DNA from: Nitrospiraceae bacterium
GTDB lineage: Bacteria; Nitrospirota; Thermodesulfovibrionia; Thermodesulfovibrionales; UBA6898
Reading direction: 5' to 3'
NCBI GenBank assembly: GCA_020347665.1
Contig: CP070737.1
Location: 1,875,806-1,939,805 of the forward strand
Length of the DNA: 64,000 bases
The position numbers and the translations under genes were made by a program. This document shows, one piece after another, positions 8,946-17,223 of this stretch. The notes under the pieces were generated by a model that was not told the DNA's origin, searched no databases, and was given only the letters and a program-made list of their open reading frames with translations. Each line of letters begins with the position of its first letter. Positions within the stretch are counted from its first letter, which is position 1.

Positions 8946-9697
8946 TGAGCCCGGCAGCCACTGCCACAAAAGAAATACCTAAGGAAATAGAACGTTTTAA
9001 TATTATTTTTAGGATTCAGCATATCATCATGTTTACAACCTTCCTCCTTCTCAGTTTCACCGGCTGGGGACTGAAATTTGCTTACGAACCGCATGGGGTT
9101 TCAAGCATCTGGATCCGTGTATGGGGCGGCGCTGAAATAGCGGGGCTTATTCACCGGATAGCAGGGATTACGATGCTCCTTGACTTTATATGGCATGTGA
9201 TCTATCTTGCATACCTCTTTGCGAAGAAAAGGATGACGATTAATCTAAAAACAACGGTTATTCCGCTTCCCAAGGACGTATTTGATGTTATAAAGAATTT
9301 TATGTATTTTCTCGGGCTTTCAAGGGAAAAACCCCGCTTTGGAAAATACTCGTACGCGCAGAAGTTCGATTACTGGGCTGTTTTCTGGGGTATGTTCATT
9401 ATCGGGTTTTCCGGGTATGCACTGGCATTCCCGATGCAAGTCTCCTATATTATTCCGGAATTTACAACCGGATGGATCTGGCAGCTCTTTGGTATCATGC
9501 ACAGTGACGAGGCCCTGCTTGCTATTGTCTTCATCCTGTTCTGGCATTTTTATAATGAACACCTCAAGCCGGAAAGCTTTCCAATGAGCTGGATCTGGAT
9601 AACCGGAAAGATCTCGACTGAACGGTTGAAGCACCATCACCCGATTGAATATGATCTGCTGTTCGGGCAGGACACCCCAAAGAAGAAAAAGGAATAG
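8945..9697 (+). CDS. Membrane b-type cytochrome (cytochrome b561/FdnI-like)
   Basis: 250-aa integral membrane protein with four to five predicted helices. The His residues typical of a diheme b-type subunit are in the helices: RIQHIIMFTTF, LIHRIAGITMLLDFIWHVIY, and MHSDEALLAIVFILFWHFYNEH. It resembles the gamma subunits of formate dehydrogenase and Ni-Fe hydrogenase and is the likely quinone-facing subunit of the neighbouring cytochromes. The ATG overlaps the heptaheme gene stop (TAATG), and the nonaheme gene starts 5 nt after its stop. It is not fused to a c-type domain here. Confidence 0.87.
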   Translation: MSPAATATKEIPKEIERFNIIFRIQHIIMFTTFLLLSFTGWGLKFAYEPHGVSSIWIRVWGGAEIAGLIHRIAGITMLLDFIWHVIYLAYLFAKKRMTINLKTTVIPLPKDVFDVIKNFMYFLGLSREKPRFGKYSYAQKFDYWAVFWGMFIIGFSGYALAFPMQVSYIIPEFTTGWIWQLFGIMHSDEALLAIVFILFWHFYNEHLKPESFPMSWIWITGKISTERLKHHHPIEYDLLFGQDTPKKKKE

Positions 9698-9701
9698 CGG
9701 A

Positions 9702-10469
9702 ATGGTGCTGAGGGCGATCGCTGCTGTATCTCTTCTGCTGCTGCTCTCTTCCTGTAAATTCATGACAGAGCCTGCTGTCCCGGTAGTCAGCAGACCTTCG
9801 TCGCCGGTCATTGAATCCCTCAAGGACTCCGGACTGCCCTGTTTCAAGTGCCATGCCTATGAACAATATGCGCTCAATAAACGGGGAGCGTTTTCCCATG
9901 ACAAGCATGTTGGATTCGACATCCACTGCAATCACTGCCACATCATAAAAGCTCATAAAGAATCTACCATTAACCGGGATGTCTGCAACAACTGTCATCA
10001 GCTTTCGAATCTTACGTACGACGCATCAGGCATGAAAGTGACTTATTCACACCAGAGCCATGCGGAGAAATTCAATTGTAGTGAATGTCATCCGCAGGCC
10101 TTTAATATGAAAAAAGGTACAACCCATATCACCATGGATGACATGTATAAAGGGAAGACGTGCGGCAAATGTCATAACGGCACGATCGCGTTCAAATCCA
10201 CTGTGTGCACAAAATGCCATGAGATGAAAGGCTTCGAAAAAGTGCTTTCCTATCGTTCTGGTGGTATTGATCCGGCACGGTTCAGTCATAAGACCCATAC
10301 AGCCATGTTTGAGTGTAATAACTGCCACACCATAATTTTCAAGTATCAGAAAGACGGCTCAGGCATGAAGATGGATAACATTTACACTGGCAAGTACTGC
10401 GGATCATGCCACAATGACCAGATGGCCTTCGGTCCCATGGCCTGTAATAAGTGTCATAAGAAAAACTAG
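9702..10469 (+). CDS. Nonaheme c-type cytochrome lipoprotein (three triheme c7-like units)
   Basis: 255 aa from the ATG at 9702; a longer frame from 9645 would overlap the cytochrome b gene and lacks a signal at its N terminus. The start MVLRAIAAVSLLLLLSSCKF gives a lipoprotein signal peptide with lipobox LSSC. Nine CxxCH motifs fall into three units of three, and the last two units are alike: (F/Y)SHx(S/T)H...CxxCH...MDxxYxGKxCGxCHN...AF...CxKCH. That spacing is the cytochrome c7 triheme pattern. The protein is presumably anchored in the periplasm or at the outer membrane and accepts electrons from the cytochrome b/heptaheme pair encoded just upstream. Confidence 0.88.
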   Translation: MVLRAIAAVSLLLLLSSCKFMTEPAVPVVSRPSSPVIESLKDSGLPCFKCHAYEQYALNKRGAFSHDKHVGFDIHCNHCHIIKAHKESTINRDVCNNCHQLSNLTYDASGMKVTYSHQSHAEKFNCSECHPQAFNMKKGTTHITMDDMYKGKTCGKCHNGTIAFKSTVCTKCHEMKGFEKVLSYRSGGIDPARFSHKTHTAMFECNNCHTIIFKYQKDGSGMKMDNIYTGKYCGSCHNDQMAFGPMACNKCHKKN

Positions 10470-10623
10470 AAAGCGGACACTTTCCGATTCTGTATATTCC
10501 TGAATCTTCCTTTTTCGATTCTTCTCTACACGTATTCTGCTTCTTTTTTCTGGATTCTCTGTTCGTTCTCACGTATAATGCCTATAGAAGTCGGCAGAGT
10601 AATATTTAAAAGGGGGTTGCACC

Positions 10624-11007
10624 ATGACAGAGACGCCAACAGAGACATCAACAGTTCAAACGGCTGAGGATAAGCAGGCGAACACCTGGGGTATGCTGTG
10701 TCACTTAACCGCCCTTGTCGGGTTTATTGGTATTCCCTTTGGACATATCATCGGCCCGCTCGTCGTATGGCTGCTCAAAAGACATGACTATCCGCTTGTT
10801 GACGAAGAGGGAAAAGAGTCTTTGAATTTTCAGATTTCAATGACCATATACGGCCTGCTTGCGGCAATCCTTATCTTTCTCATTATCGGAATATTTCTCT
10901 TGATCGGATTGGCTATTGCGGATGTGATCCTCGTAATAATCGCTTCGATTAAAACAAGCAACAGGGAAAAATTTCGCTATCCGTTAACGATAAAATTTCT
11001 AAAGTAA
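10624..11007 (+). CDS. DUF4870 (Tic20-like) small membrane protein
   Basis: 127 aa. A hydrophilic Thr-rich N terminus (about 20 residues) leads into NTWGMLCHLTALVGFIGIPF and then further hydrophobic helices. FPFGHIIGPLVVWLLKR-type and ESLNFQISMTIY segments are characteristic of DUF4870. RBS AAAGGGGG lies upstream. Family function is unknown. It appears to be monocistronic, 154 nt after the nonaheme cytochrome. Confidence 0.85.
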   Translation: MTETPTETSTVQTAEDKQANTWGMLCHLTALVGFIGIPFGHIIGPLVVWLLKRHDYPLVDEEGKESLNFQISMTIYGLLAAILIFLIIGIFLLIGLAIADVILVIIASIKTSNREKFRYPLTIKFLK

Positions 11008-11435
11008 TATTTCATCCGTAGTGACTGCTTGTCATTCCTGTTCTGTTCCTGAACTCAGGACTGTTGTGAATTCGTCAGACCAATACAGATTAACCATGCA
11101 AAAACATACAGTGCCTCGTTTTTAAATCCCTTAAAAGAATGATTTTTCCCCCTTTAAAAAAGGAGAACGTCTTGGGGCGGCTTTTGCCGCAGAAAAAAAC
11201 CCTTTTAATGGTATTTTTACCTTTGTTTTGCACCCTGGTTCTGAAACGATAAACGTAAGAACTGAGGAGATAAAACCATGAACGTCAAAGAGCTCATAAA
11301 CATTGTCCTTGAAAGTTTTTTCTTTCTTGAGATGTCTCTTCGGGAGTGTTAACGATAAAGCACTTGTGCAGAGCATCAGGTACAGTGTGTAGTTGGGAAA
11401 AAAATAGCCGCTGTCCTATTTGTTTTGTTCAGAAT
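11008..11435. other. 428-bp intergenic region with a possible short ORF
   Basis: No convincing gene of normal size. It holds a small GC-rich hairpin (GCGGC-TTTT-GCCGC at 11177-11190) beside a CCCCCTTTAAAAAAGGAG-like near-palindrome at about 11147-11164, of the kind found scattered in intergenic DNA, and the 24-codon ORF listed separately. Confidence 0.5.
11278..11352 (+). CDS. Possible 24-aa small ORF
   Basis: ATG at 11278 preceded by GAGGAG at a good distance, encoding MNVKELINIVLESFFFLEMS plus four residues. It is amphipathic to hydrophobic and has no recognisable family. It could be a small protein, the start of a decayed gene, or chance. Confidence 0.2.
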   Translation: MNVKELINIVLESFFFLEMSLREC

Positions 11436-11819
11436 TTACGTTTTTTGTAGTTTTTCTTTTCTAAGGTCACTTAAATTTGCTTCTTTAAATTTGCTAATAC
11501 TATCATCGTACTTATCTGCTTTTAACCTGTTTTCATGTATTTTAAGTGATAATTCATGATCCAAAAGAGTCAGGCACGTACCCTCACAAGAAAGAATATA
11601 ACACCCGCACATAAAAAGAGGGAAATTACCTCTATACAGAAACGAATCTTCACTAATAATCTTCCCTGTTTGTTCATCATGGATGATATGATATGCTCTA
11701 AAAGAAGAAGCATCAGAAGATATATTTTCTTCTCTTCTTCCAAGAATATGAATTTTTCTGTCTTGCCATCTAACCACATCAATGGATTCTAATCGGCCTT
11801 CTTTTGTTTTAGATATCAA
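11436..11819 (-). CDS. Hypothetical protein, possibly a gene remnant
   Basis: A 127-codon frame that must start at TTG (11819), because a stop codon immediately precedes it; no RBS is visible. The product has beta-rich segments (RLESIDVVRWQDRKIHILG, FRAYHIIHDEQTGKIISEDS) and a Cys cluster (FMCGCYILSCEGTC), ending in a Lys/Asp-rich helix. I recognise no family. The missing proper start and AT-rich setting suggest a 5'-truncated gene, or a spurious frame. Confidence 0.35.
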   Translation of the reverse strand: MISKTKEGRLESIDVVRWQDRKIHILGRREENISSDASSFRAYHIIHDEQTGKIISEDSFLYRGNFPLFMCGCYILSCEGTCLTLLDHELSLKIHENRLKADKYDDSISKFKEANLSDLRKEKLQKT

Positions 11820-12042
11820 TTACTGGAACCAAGTTTAAATAAATGGATGTTGATTTCTCATTGAAACATGCATTAATTTTTAAATCCTCAAAAGCAATCG
11901 TTCAGGAAGAACTCTCACTGCATAGTATACCATTGCAAAATGGGCTGTATAAAGACGATAAGAAATCGCTTTTTTATGATTATTGACATGTTATCAAACA
12001 GGAGCTTTTTTTCAACATTTTTTTATGCTGGTGGGCAATTTT

Positions 12043-12082
12043 AAAGCGCAGGGAACGATGTTCCGTTCTCTGCGCTTTTTTT
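12043..12082 (-). terminator. Strong hairpin terminator after the monoheme cytochrome gene
   Basis: AAAGCGCAGGGAACG (12043-12057) pairs with CGTTCTCTGCGCTTT (12064-12078) around a 6-nt loop, with one wobble or mismatch. T-rich tracts flank both sides. It starts 5 nt beyond the stop codon at 12087 and could act in both directions; the longer T run is on the plus strand. Confidence 0.7.
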
Positions 12083-12086
12083 ACTA

Positions 12087-12347
12087 CTATGGGTACAATT
12101 CCTTCGTGGCTGCATTCAGAACGTCATCCTTCTGCATCTTCATCATCGGGTTCTTGCTGGCCTTGGCAGCCTTCATAAAATCATCTCCAGTTTTATGCTT
12201 CTCAAGCATGGCTGCCTTGGTCGGTGCTTTCATCGTATTGCCCTCTTTGTGGCACATGAGACACTTCGTCTCCCAAACTCCAGCAGACGATACTCCTGCA
12301 AACGCAACGACAAGCAAGATAGTTACAAACGTTAAGCGTCTTTTCAT
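12087..12347 (-). CDS. Small periplasmic monoheme cytochrome c
   Basis: 86 aa from the ATG at 12347, placed 8 nt after AGGAGG; a GTG at 12356 would overlap the RBS. A signal peptide (MKRRLTFVTILLVVAFAGVS-SAG) is followed by VWETKCLMCHKEGNTMKAP with one CxxCH, and a Met-rich helical C-terminal half (NPMMKMQKDDVL) that may provide the distal ligand. It is a likely soluble electron carrier. A strong terminator follows the stop. Confidence 0.82.
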   Translation of the reverse strand: MKRRLTFVTILLVVAFAGVSSAGVWETKCLMCHKEGNTMKAPTKAAMLEKHKTGDDFMKAAKASKNPMMKMQKDDVLNAATKELYP

Positions 12348-12739
12348 CTTCTTCACCTCCTCCTTTTTAGATTTTGTGTTATATCTTTTAATTATTTAGA
12401 AAATGCTCTGAGTTTCCGTTTCCAGACGATTTATCAATCAACTACTACTATTTTTATGTCAAGCCATATTTTATCATATTTCACATCTTTTTCGAGAGTC
12501 ATAGATTTTCACAGTCCCTTTCGCACGTTGTATCCTATCATGCATTATCAAGGTCAGATACGCTTACTCTACAAGTAAAACTAACGCTCTCAGTTTTAGA
12601 AAAAGATAGCAGGTGATCCCCAGCGTTATCAATTTCCGTATATAATCTTCAGTATCAGCGGAGATTTTAACGTGCGACTTATAGGAAGAAATTTTTTTCT
12701 CTTTATTTTGTCACATGTAGAGCCCTGGCCCCCTTGATG
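12348..12739. other. 392-bp intergenic region with the monoheme cytochrome promoter region
   Basis: AT-rich and without ORFs that look coding. On the minus strand a perfect TTGACA (12457-12462) is the probable -35 of the cytochrome gene, but its -10 is poor (GATTGA or TGATAA). The rest shows nothing I can name. Confidence 0.4.
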
Positions 12740-13216
12740 TTACACAGAATTTGCTGATAAAAAGTTCTGCGCGCGGTTGCTCAAAGGTACGCCACGCTGC
12801 TGCAAAAAACTCAGGACAAGGTTCCTTCTGTACAGCAGATTTGCAGTAAACAAATCCTCACGTCCTCTGACAGAGACATGCAGGTTCCGTGTTGCCACGG
12901 TATCCCAGATATCGACATTTTCAATTTCCGCAAAACGGATGGACTTTTTCAGCACCACCCGACACTCCATCCTATCTTCATAAAGAATAAGAGATGGATT
13001 GAGACTGTTGTGAGCAAAAGATATCTGACGAGGCATTCTTTTTAATCCGGTAAAGGTTGCGAGAATGGGAACCTCAAACCCGGTTTCAGGCAGGGTCTGG
13101 GGCATGTCAGGCATCTGATTGATCCGCTGAGCCTTTCTCTTATAGATCAGCCAGAAAAGGAATATTCCAAAAGAGATGATCGTCATTCCTAAAGGTATCG
13201 GAACTTCGAAAGCCAT
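12740..13216 (-). CDS. Hypothetical membrane-anchored protein
   Basis: 158 aa. One N-terminal transmembrane helix (PIPLGMTIISFGIFLFWLIY) is followed by KRK on the cytoplasmic side, then a mostly beta domain (SLILYEDRMECRVVLKKSIR, FAEIENVDIWDTVATRNLHV) with an alternating pattern reminiscent of a PH-like fold. The C terminus is helical. The start has only a weak RBS. Function unknown. A beta domain with one TM is common among bacterial PH-domain proteins, but I see no diagnostic motif. Confidence 0.55.
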   Translation of the reverse strand: MAFEVPIPLGMTIISFGIFLFWLIYKRKAQRINQMPDMPQTLPETGFEVPILATFTGLKRMPRQISFAHNSLNPSLILYEDRMECRVVLKKSIRFAEIENVDIWDTVATRNLHVSVRGREDLFTANLLYRRNLVLSFLQQRGVPLSNRAQNFLSANSV

Positions 13217-13426
13217 AATGGCATTATCCTAGCATATAATGCACTAACCATCTAAACCTAACGCTAAGCTCATTCAGACCGAGAACCGCCCGGCCCTTGG
13301 ATTCAAGTGAAACGACAGGTTCTGCGAAAAACATTATATTATTGCGGCCCGAAACGGGGCCAGGGCCTCCAGAGGCGGATAAATCTTGTTTCTTGCATGG
13401 ACATGGGGTCTGTTCGCATATTAATA

Positions 13427-13479
13427 CGGATTCCATTTGTTTTATCGCGTGCACTGATATGAGATCCGAATGGAGTCCG
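13427..13479 (-). repeat. Conserved 3' hairpin element, copy 1
   Basis: Downstream of the secreted-protein gene at 13513, an 11-bp inverted repeat (13427-13437 with 13469-13479) encloses a loop containing ATCTC..ATCAGTGCAC. The same loop sequence inside a different but complementary stem lies after the paralogous gene (34911-34963). It has no T run, so it is not an ordinary intrinsic terminator. A GC-rich stem (GGCCC/GGGCC, about 13346-13362) lies farther downstream. Confidence 0.55.
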
Positions 13480-13512
13480 TTCATTCCAGAGAGGTGGCGC
13501 CCGGGACTACTG

Positions 13513-14316
13513 CTATTCCTCCGCCTCAAATACTATTTGTTCGGTGATCGTCTTGTTTCCGCTTTCCTCTATTGCTATCACCTCAAACTTCACCTCAAGC
13601 AGTTCACCTTCTGCAAAAAAGTCAAACGCCGCAGAGATAAATTCCTGCGAAATGGTAAAAGATGTTACAGATGCCGGGAAGGTAGCGGTATTTACGAATA
13701 CGCGTTCCTCACCAGAGTCGTCCTCGACCACCATCTCGATCACGACCTCAAAGCCGACAATTTCCGGGTCTCCATCTTCTGATTTATCTACCCATTCAAT
13801 GATAGCGGAGTCGCCGTTTACGACGAGCGCGACGTCGACCGGGACCGGAAGGTCATGTGTGAGCATTGCGGTACCTACCATCAATCCTCCTCCAACTATC
13901 GTGCCTAAGAATGTATATTCTCCCTCTGTGAACAGTGCGAGTAACTCTTCGCGTGGGAGTTCATCGAATGACGGCTCTGCGCTCTCTGTGAAGACTTCGG
14001 TGCTGCCGATCTGCATCAAGCTTCCTCCATTCATGACATTAAAGACCGTGCTATCTTCCGGGCTGAAGACCCTGACCATCATCCAGGGCTCTCCATCAAA
14101 GAAGATCTGAATACCCAAATCTCCATCTGTAGCATTCTCCTCAAAGAATATTGCTGTTTCAGAAAACTCATTCTCTATGAACCCAAAATTGATGGCCCAA
14201 CTCTCCGAAGCAGTGATCCCCATGATAAGAGCGATCACCGCTGCCAGAAGAACAGGCAACATCCCCATGTGTCTTGTCCTGCCATTCATTTTTTCCCTTT
14301 CCTTTTCTAAAAACAT
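13513..14316 (-). CDS. Secreted acidic two-domain protein, paralog A
   Basis: 267 aa. The start is fixed by AAAGGGGGTAGTT before the ATG. A signal peptide (hydrophobic VLLAAVIALIMGITASESWA) ends near residue 41. The mature protein is very acidic: an N-terminal beta domain (IQIFFDGEPWMMVRVFSPED, GSTEVFTESAEPSFDELP, LFTEGEYTFLG...GTAMLTHDLP) and a C-terminal fibronectin-III-like domain (IEWVDKSEDGDPEIVGFEVV to VKFEVIAIEESGNKTITEQI). It is closely related to the protein encoded at 34066-34878, and both genes share 5' and 3' flanking elements. No enzymatic motif is seen. A binding or structural role outside the cytoplasm is a guess. Confidence 0.85.
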   Translation of the reverse strand: MFLEKEREKMNGRTRHMGMLPVLLAAVIALIMGITASESWAINFGFIENEFSETAIFFEENATDGDLGIQIFFDGEPWMMVRVFSPEDSTVFNVMNGGSLMQIGSTEVFTESAEPSFDELPREELLALFTEGEYTFLGTIVGGGLMVGTAMLTHDLPVPVDVALVVNGDSAIIEWVDKSEDGDPEIVGFEVVIEMVVEDDSGEERVFVNTATFPASVTSFTISQEFISAAFDFFAEGELLEVKFEVIAIEESGNKTITEQIVFEAEE

Positions 14317-14525
14317 AACTACCCCCTTTGATGTGGTTTATAAGCGCTCTTTAATACGGGGCATCCGGGTTAATAGCGGCTTCAGAAATGACTGTCCGAA
14401 TACCCTTAATCGGCCTGATCAAAACGTTTCTGCTACAGGGCCCTGGCCGTGATTCTCATCCTGTCTTCAGTATAATTGACAAATCTTACCGAGAGATTAC
14501 CAGAGAATTATTATTTGATAATGAT
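14317..14525 (-). promoter_or_regulatory. Conserved promoter plus ~146-nt 5' leader, copy 1
   Basis: Read on the minus strand this mirrors 33855-34065: a 33-nt identical block (14493-14525), a TATACT -10 box (14469-14474) without a good -35, then a leader of about 146 nt to the ATG. In the leader CAGAAA and TTTCTG can pair around an inner CCGA/TCGG stem; in the other copy the same positions form longer stems. The stretch up to cfa at 14655 holds nothing else recognisable. Confidence 0.65.
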
Positions 14526-14654
14526 ATCTGGAACAGGGGACAGAGAACATACAGATGATTCTAAATTCTTTATTATCGGTGTAGTATTGCTGTTTTTAAC
14601 TACCCGGTTTATGAGGTCATGTGCAACGTCTAATTGGCTCGTTGTAACAGCTTT

Positions 14655-15776
14655 TTAACGGACAACCTGATAGCCGACTGGAATTCCTTTTTTTGAAAGG
14701 ACAAGCTGCCAGACGTCCAGATATCCGCACCTGAATGCACCGGCACAGCTCTGGAGATAGTATTTCCACATGCGATAAAATTTGTTGTCGTAGAAGAGAA
14801 CGAGTTTATCCCAGTTGGCGTGAAAATTCTGAAACCAGCTCAAAAGAGTTGGATCATAAAACGATCCAAAGGCATGCCAGTCTTTAACAACAAATAATTT
14901 CTTTATAGAATCGTTTACCTCATGACGCACTGGTAGCCAGTAGTTCGGGAATATATATTTATCCATCCACGGATCATTGATCTTCTTGGCCCGGTTTTTT
15001 CCGATGGTATGCAACAGGAAAAGACCTCCGTCCCGCAGGCATTTATGGACTGTTTTCATATACGTCCTGTAATTTTTTAATCCGACATGTTCGAACATGC
15101 CAACGGAAACAATATGATCAAAGGTTTCATTGACAGCCCGGTAATCCTGCAGTCTGATTTCAACGGGCAGGCCCCTGCAGAGTTCTTTGCCGAGTGACAT
15201 CTGCTCCTTTGAAACCGTAATACCAACGACTTCAGCACCATATTTTTCAGCAGCATATTTTGCAAAACTGCCCCAGCCGCACCCAATATCAAGGATTCTG
15301 TCACCCTTTTGCACGTCTAATTTTCTGCAGATAAGTTTCAGCTTTGCTTCCTGAGCATCATCCAGGCTGTCTGCGTGCTTCCAGTAGGCACAGCTATAAA
15401 CCATTCTTTTATCAAGCATATGCCTGTAGAGTTCATTGCCTATGTTATAGTGCTGTTCGCCGACCTGGTAAGCTCGTGATCTCGTGCTCAGATTGAGCAT
15501 CTTTATCTTGAGGATATGGGCCAGTAGTTTCAGGTTCTTTCCAACCCTGCGTTCGGGATCCGACGGGATTATCCTGCAGAAAAAATCAGTAAGATCATCG
15601 CAGTCCCACCAACCATCCATAAATGATTCACCGAGGCCCATGCTTCCGTCATGTACAACACGATGATAGAAATCCTCGTTTTTAACCTGTATGTCATAAG
15701 GATTATTGCCGTTTACCCGTATGCCGGTGGGTGATAGTATGTTTTCTATCAGATGCTTTGTTAGAACCTCTTGCAT
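14655..15776 (-). CDS. cfa: Cyclopropane-fatty-acyl-phospholipid synthase
   Basis: 373 aa, near the E. coli Cfa length. The N-terminal lipid-binding region shows HDGSMGLGESFMDGWWDCDD. The catalytic domain has YDxGNELYRHMLDKRMVYSCAYW-type residues, the SAM-binding loop LDIGCGWGSFAKYAA, and the EHVG motif (GMFEHVGLKNYRTYM). It methylenates cis double bonds of membrane phospholipids with S-adenosylmethionine, usually under stress or in stationary phase. It stands alone, transcribed leftward, with a plausible promoter at 15811-15838. Confidence 0.95.
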   Translation of the reverse strand: MQEVLTKHLIENILSPTGIRVNGNNPYDIQVKNEDFYHRVVHDGSMGLGESFMDGWWDCDDLTDFFCRIIPSDPERRVGKNLKLLAHILKIKMLNLSTRSRAYQVGEQHYNIGNELYRHMLDKRMVYSCAYWKHADSLDDAQEAKLKLICRKLDVQKGDRILDIGCGWGSFAKYAAEKYGAEVVGITVSKEQMSLGKELCRGLPVEIRLQDYRAVNETFDHIVSVGMFEHVGLKNYRTYMKTVHKCLRDGGLFLLHTIGKNRAKKINDPWMDKYIFPNYWLPVRHEVNDSIKKLFVVKDWHAFGSFYDPTLLSWFQNFHANWDKLVLFYDNKFYRMWKYYLQSCAGAFRCGYLDVWQLVLSKKGIPVGYQVVR

Positions 15777-15810
15777 GGTTCCCCCGATACATGCACTTCC
15801 TATTATTAGA

Positions 15811-15838
15811 ATGATATCAATTAAGAAGAATTATGCAA
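15811..15838 (-). promoter_or_regulatory. Candidate cfa promoter
   Basis: On the minus strand TTGCAT (15833-15838) and TATCAT (15811-15816) are spaced by 16 bp, about 35-40 nt upstream of the cfa start. Confidence 0.35.
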
Positions 15839-15984
15839 GTTCAAAAAACAGGACAAATAAATTCCTCTGGAGAGTACATCAGTGGGCTCAGCAGATATTC
15901 ACTATTACAGATAACTGATCTCTCCGGCCAGGGTCATTGTTCGGTTAGATAAACAAGGGCAGACACCAATGCCGACCCACCCAG

Positions 15985-16230
15985 TTACGCTGTCTCGGCT
16001 ACGTTTTCTCTATTCTTTACAATCTCCCTGATGCGAAGCCGTGCCTCTGTCAACAGATCATAGCATTCATCATAGGAAAGTTCCAACATGCGCGCAATAG
16101 TTCTCACTTCATGTCCGTTTTGAAATTTTGCATGGATAAAGTGGATCATATCATCAATATGTTTGCGTTCACCACAGAGAATGCTGCAGGCCTTTTCACG
16201 CATCTCATAATTCTCCATAGACTGTTTCAT
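15985..16230 (-). CDS. Small helical protein with a sigma-region-4-like HTH
   Basis: 81 aa from the ATG at 16230, chosen for the AAGGAGGGG placed 8 nt upstream; a TTG at 16251 would sit before that RBS. It is entirely helical. A C-terminal part, NGHEVRTIARMLELSYDECY followed by DLLTEARLRIREIV, resembles the helix-turn-helix of sigma factor region 4 or a small response-regulator output domain. The N-terminal half contains CSILCGERKHIDDMIHFIHA. Probable DNA-binding regulator; target unknown. Confidence 0.55.
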   Translation of the reverse strand: MKQSMENYEMREKACSILCGERKHIDDMIHFIHAKFQNGHEVRTIARMLELSYDECYDLLTEARLRIREIVKNRENVAETA

Positions 16231-16552
16231 GTAATTTCCCCTCCTTTTCAACTATTTGTACCTATGGCTTATCCCTCCCCTGTATCCTTTTTCATCATAC
16301 TATAATTTTCATATTAATTAAAGTTTAAATTATTAAAATATATTGTAATTATTATACTCCATATAAATGACTTGATATAAAATAAAAAGTGCCGGGAGTG
16401 ACCCTGATGGAAAATGACCGTTTGTCAAAAAAATTGAACATAACCCGTTCTTATTTGATCAATTATTACCAAATAGCTGCTACTTTAATAAAAAATAATG
16501 TTTTAATCTGTTATGATAAATACCGGATGACATCGCAGCGGGGAGGCGACGC
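16231..16552. other. 322-bp AT-rich divergent intergenic region
   Basis: Separates the small HTH gene (-) from the kinase-glycosyltransferase operon (+). It is strongly A/T rich and contains ATACTATAATTTTCATA and similar promoter-like tracts on both strands, but no clear -35/-10 pair that I would name. No gene seen. Confidence 0.4.
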
Positions 16553-17206
16553 ATGAAGGGTGACAGCATTGTTGTTGAAGAACATCATATAAGAGCTGCT
16601 CAAGGCGCCGTCAAAATAATGCTTCCAGAGATCATAAAAAATAAGGGAAAATATACCATTTCTGTGGCAGGAGAGTCAGGGAGCGGCAAGTCCGAGATCG
16701 CTACAGCCATCGCCAATGAGCTCAAGACAAAAGGGATGACTTCTGTTATTTTTCAGCAGGATGACTATTTTATATACCCCCCAAGAACGAATGACGCCGT
16801 CCGAAGAAAAGATATAACCTGGGTTGGGCCGCAAGAGGTCAAGCTCGACCTTCTGGACCAGCATCTCAGGGATTTCCTCGATGGTAAGGACCGCGTTACG
16901 AAACCGCTTGTCTGCTATGAAGAAGATTGTGTCGAAGACGACACGATTCAGCTGGCTCATGCAGAGATCGCTATTGCCGACGGCACATATACAACACTCT
17001 TGCAAAATGTGAACGCGCGCATTTTCATTGATCGCGATTATCGGGATACACGAAAACACCGGGAAAAAAGAATTCGGCATGCTTCTGAGCTGGACCCGTA
17101 TATAGATAAAGTCCTCGAAATAGAACACGGCATCATATCACGGCACAAAGCAAAAGCATTTATTATCGTAAACAAGGATTACGAGTCCTCACTGCAGAAA
17201 GATTAA
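16553..17206 (+). CDS. P-loop kinase of the uridine kinase/phosphoribulokinase family
   Basis: 217 aa with a GGGGAGG ribosome-binding site. A helical N-terminal segment precedes the Walker A loop GESGSGKSEIATAIANEL (about residues 41-58). The acceptor-side motif FQQDDYFIYPPRTNDAVRRK is like the DDFY/DDYF signature of uridine kinases. A lid with RDTRKHREKRIRHASE carries the Arg residues expected for phosphate transfer. It is 17 nt upstream of a sucrose-phosphate-synthase-like glycosyltransferase, so the substrate may be a sugar or nucleoside tied to that pathway. Substrate not assignable from sequence. Confidence 0.8.
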   Translation: MKGDSIVVEEHHIRAAQGAVKIMLPEIIKNKGKYTISVAGESGSGKSEIATAIANELKTKGMTSVIFQQDDYFIYPPRTNDAVRRKDITWVGPQEVKLDLLDQHLRDFLDGKDRVTKPLVCYEEDCVEDDTIQLAHAEIAIADGTYTTLLQNVNARIFIDRDYRDTRKHREKRIRHASELDPYIDKVLEIEHGIISRHKAKAFIIVNKDYESSLQKD

Positions 17207-17223
17207 TCCAGAAAAGGACAGAC

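Noticed and set aside
11177-11190. GCGGC-TTTT-GCCGC hairpin as a terminator of the DUF4870 gene
   Set aside because: The stem is short, has no T run on the plus strand and is 170 nt past the stop codon.
11131-11376. 81-codon minus-strand frame
   Set aside because: Runs through a hairpin-rich intergenic stretch, no RBS, no family pattern.
11983-12399. 138-codon plus-strand frame
   Set aside because: Antisense to the monoheme cytochrome and through its terminator.
13224-13529. 101-codon minus-strand frame
   Set aside because: It overlaps the end of paralog A and the conserved 3' hairpin; composition is not protein-like and homology between cassettes is at the nucleotide level.
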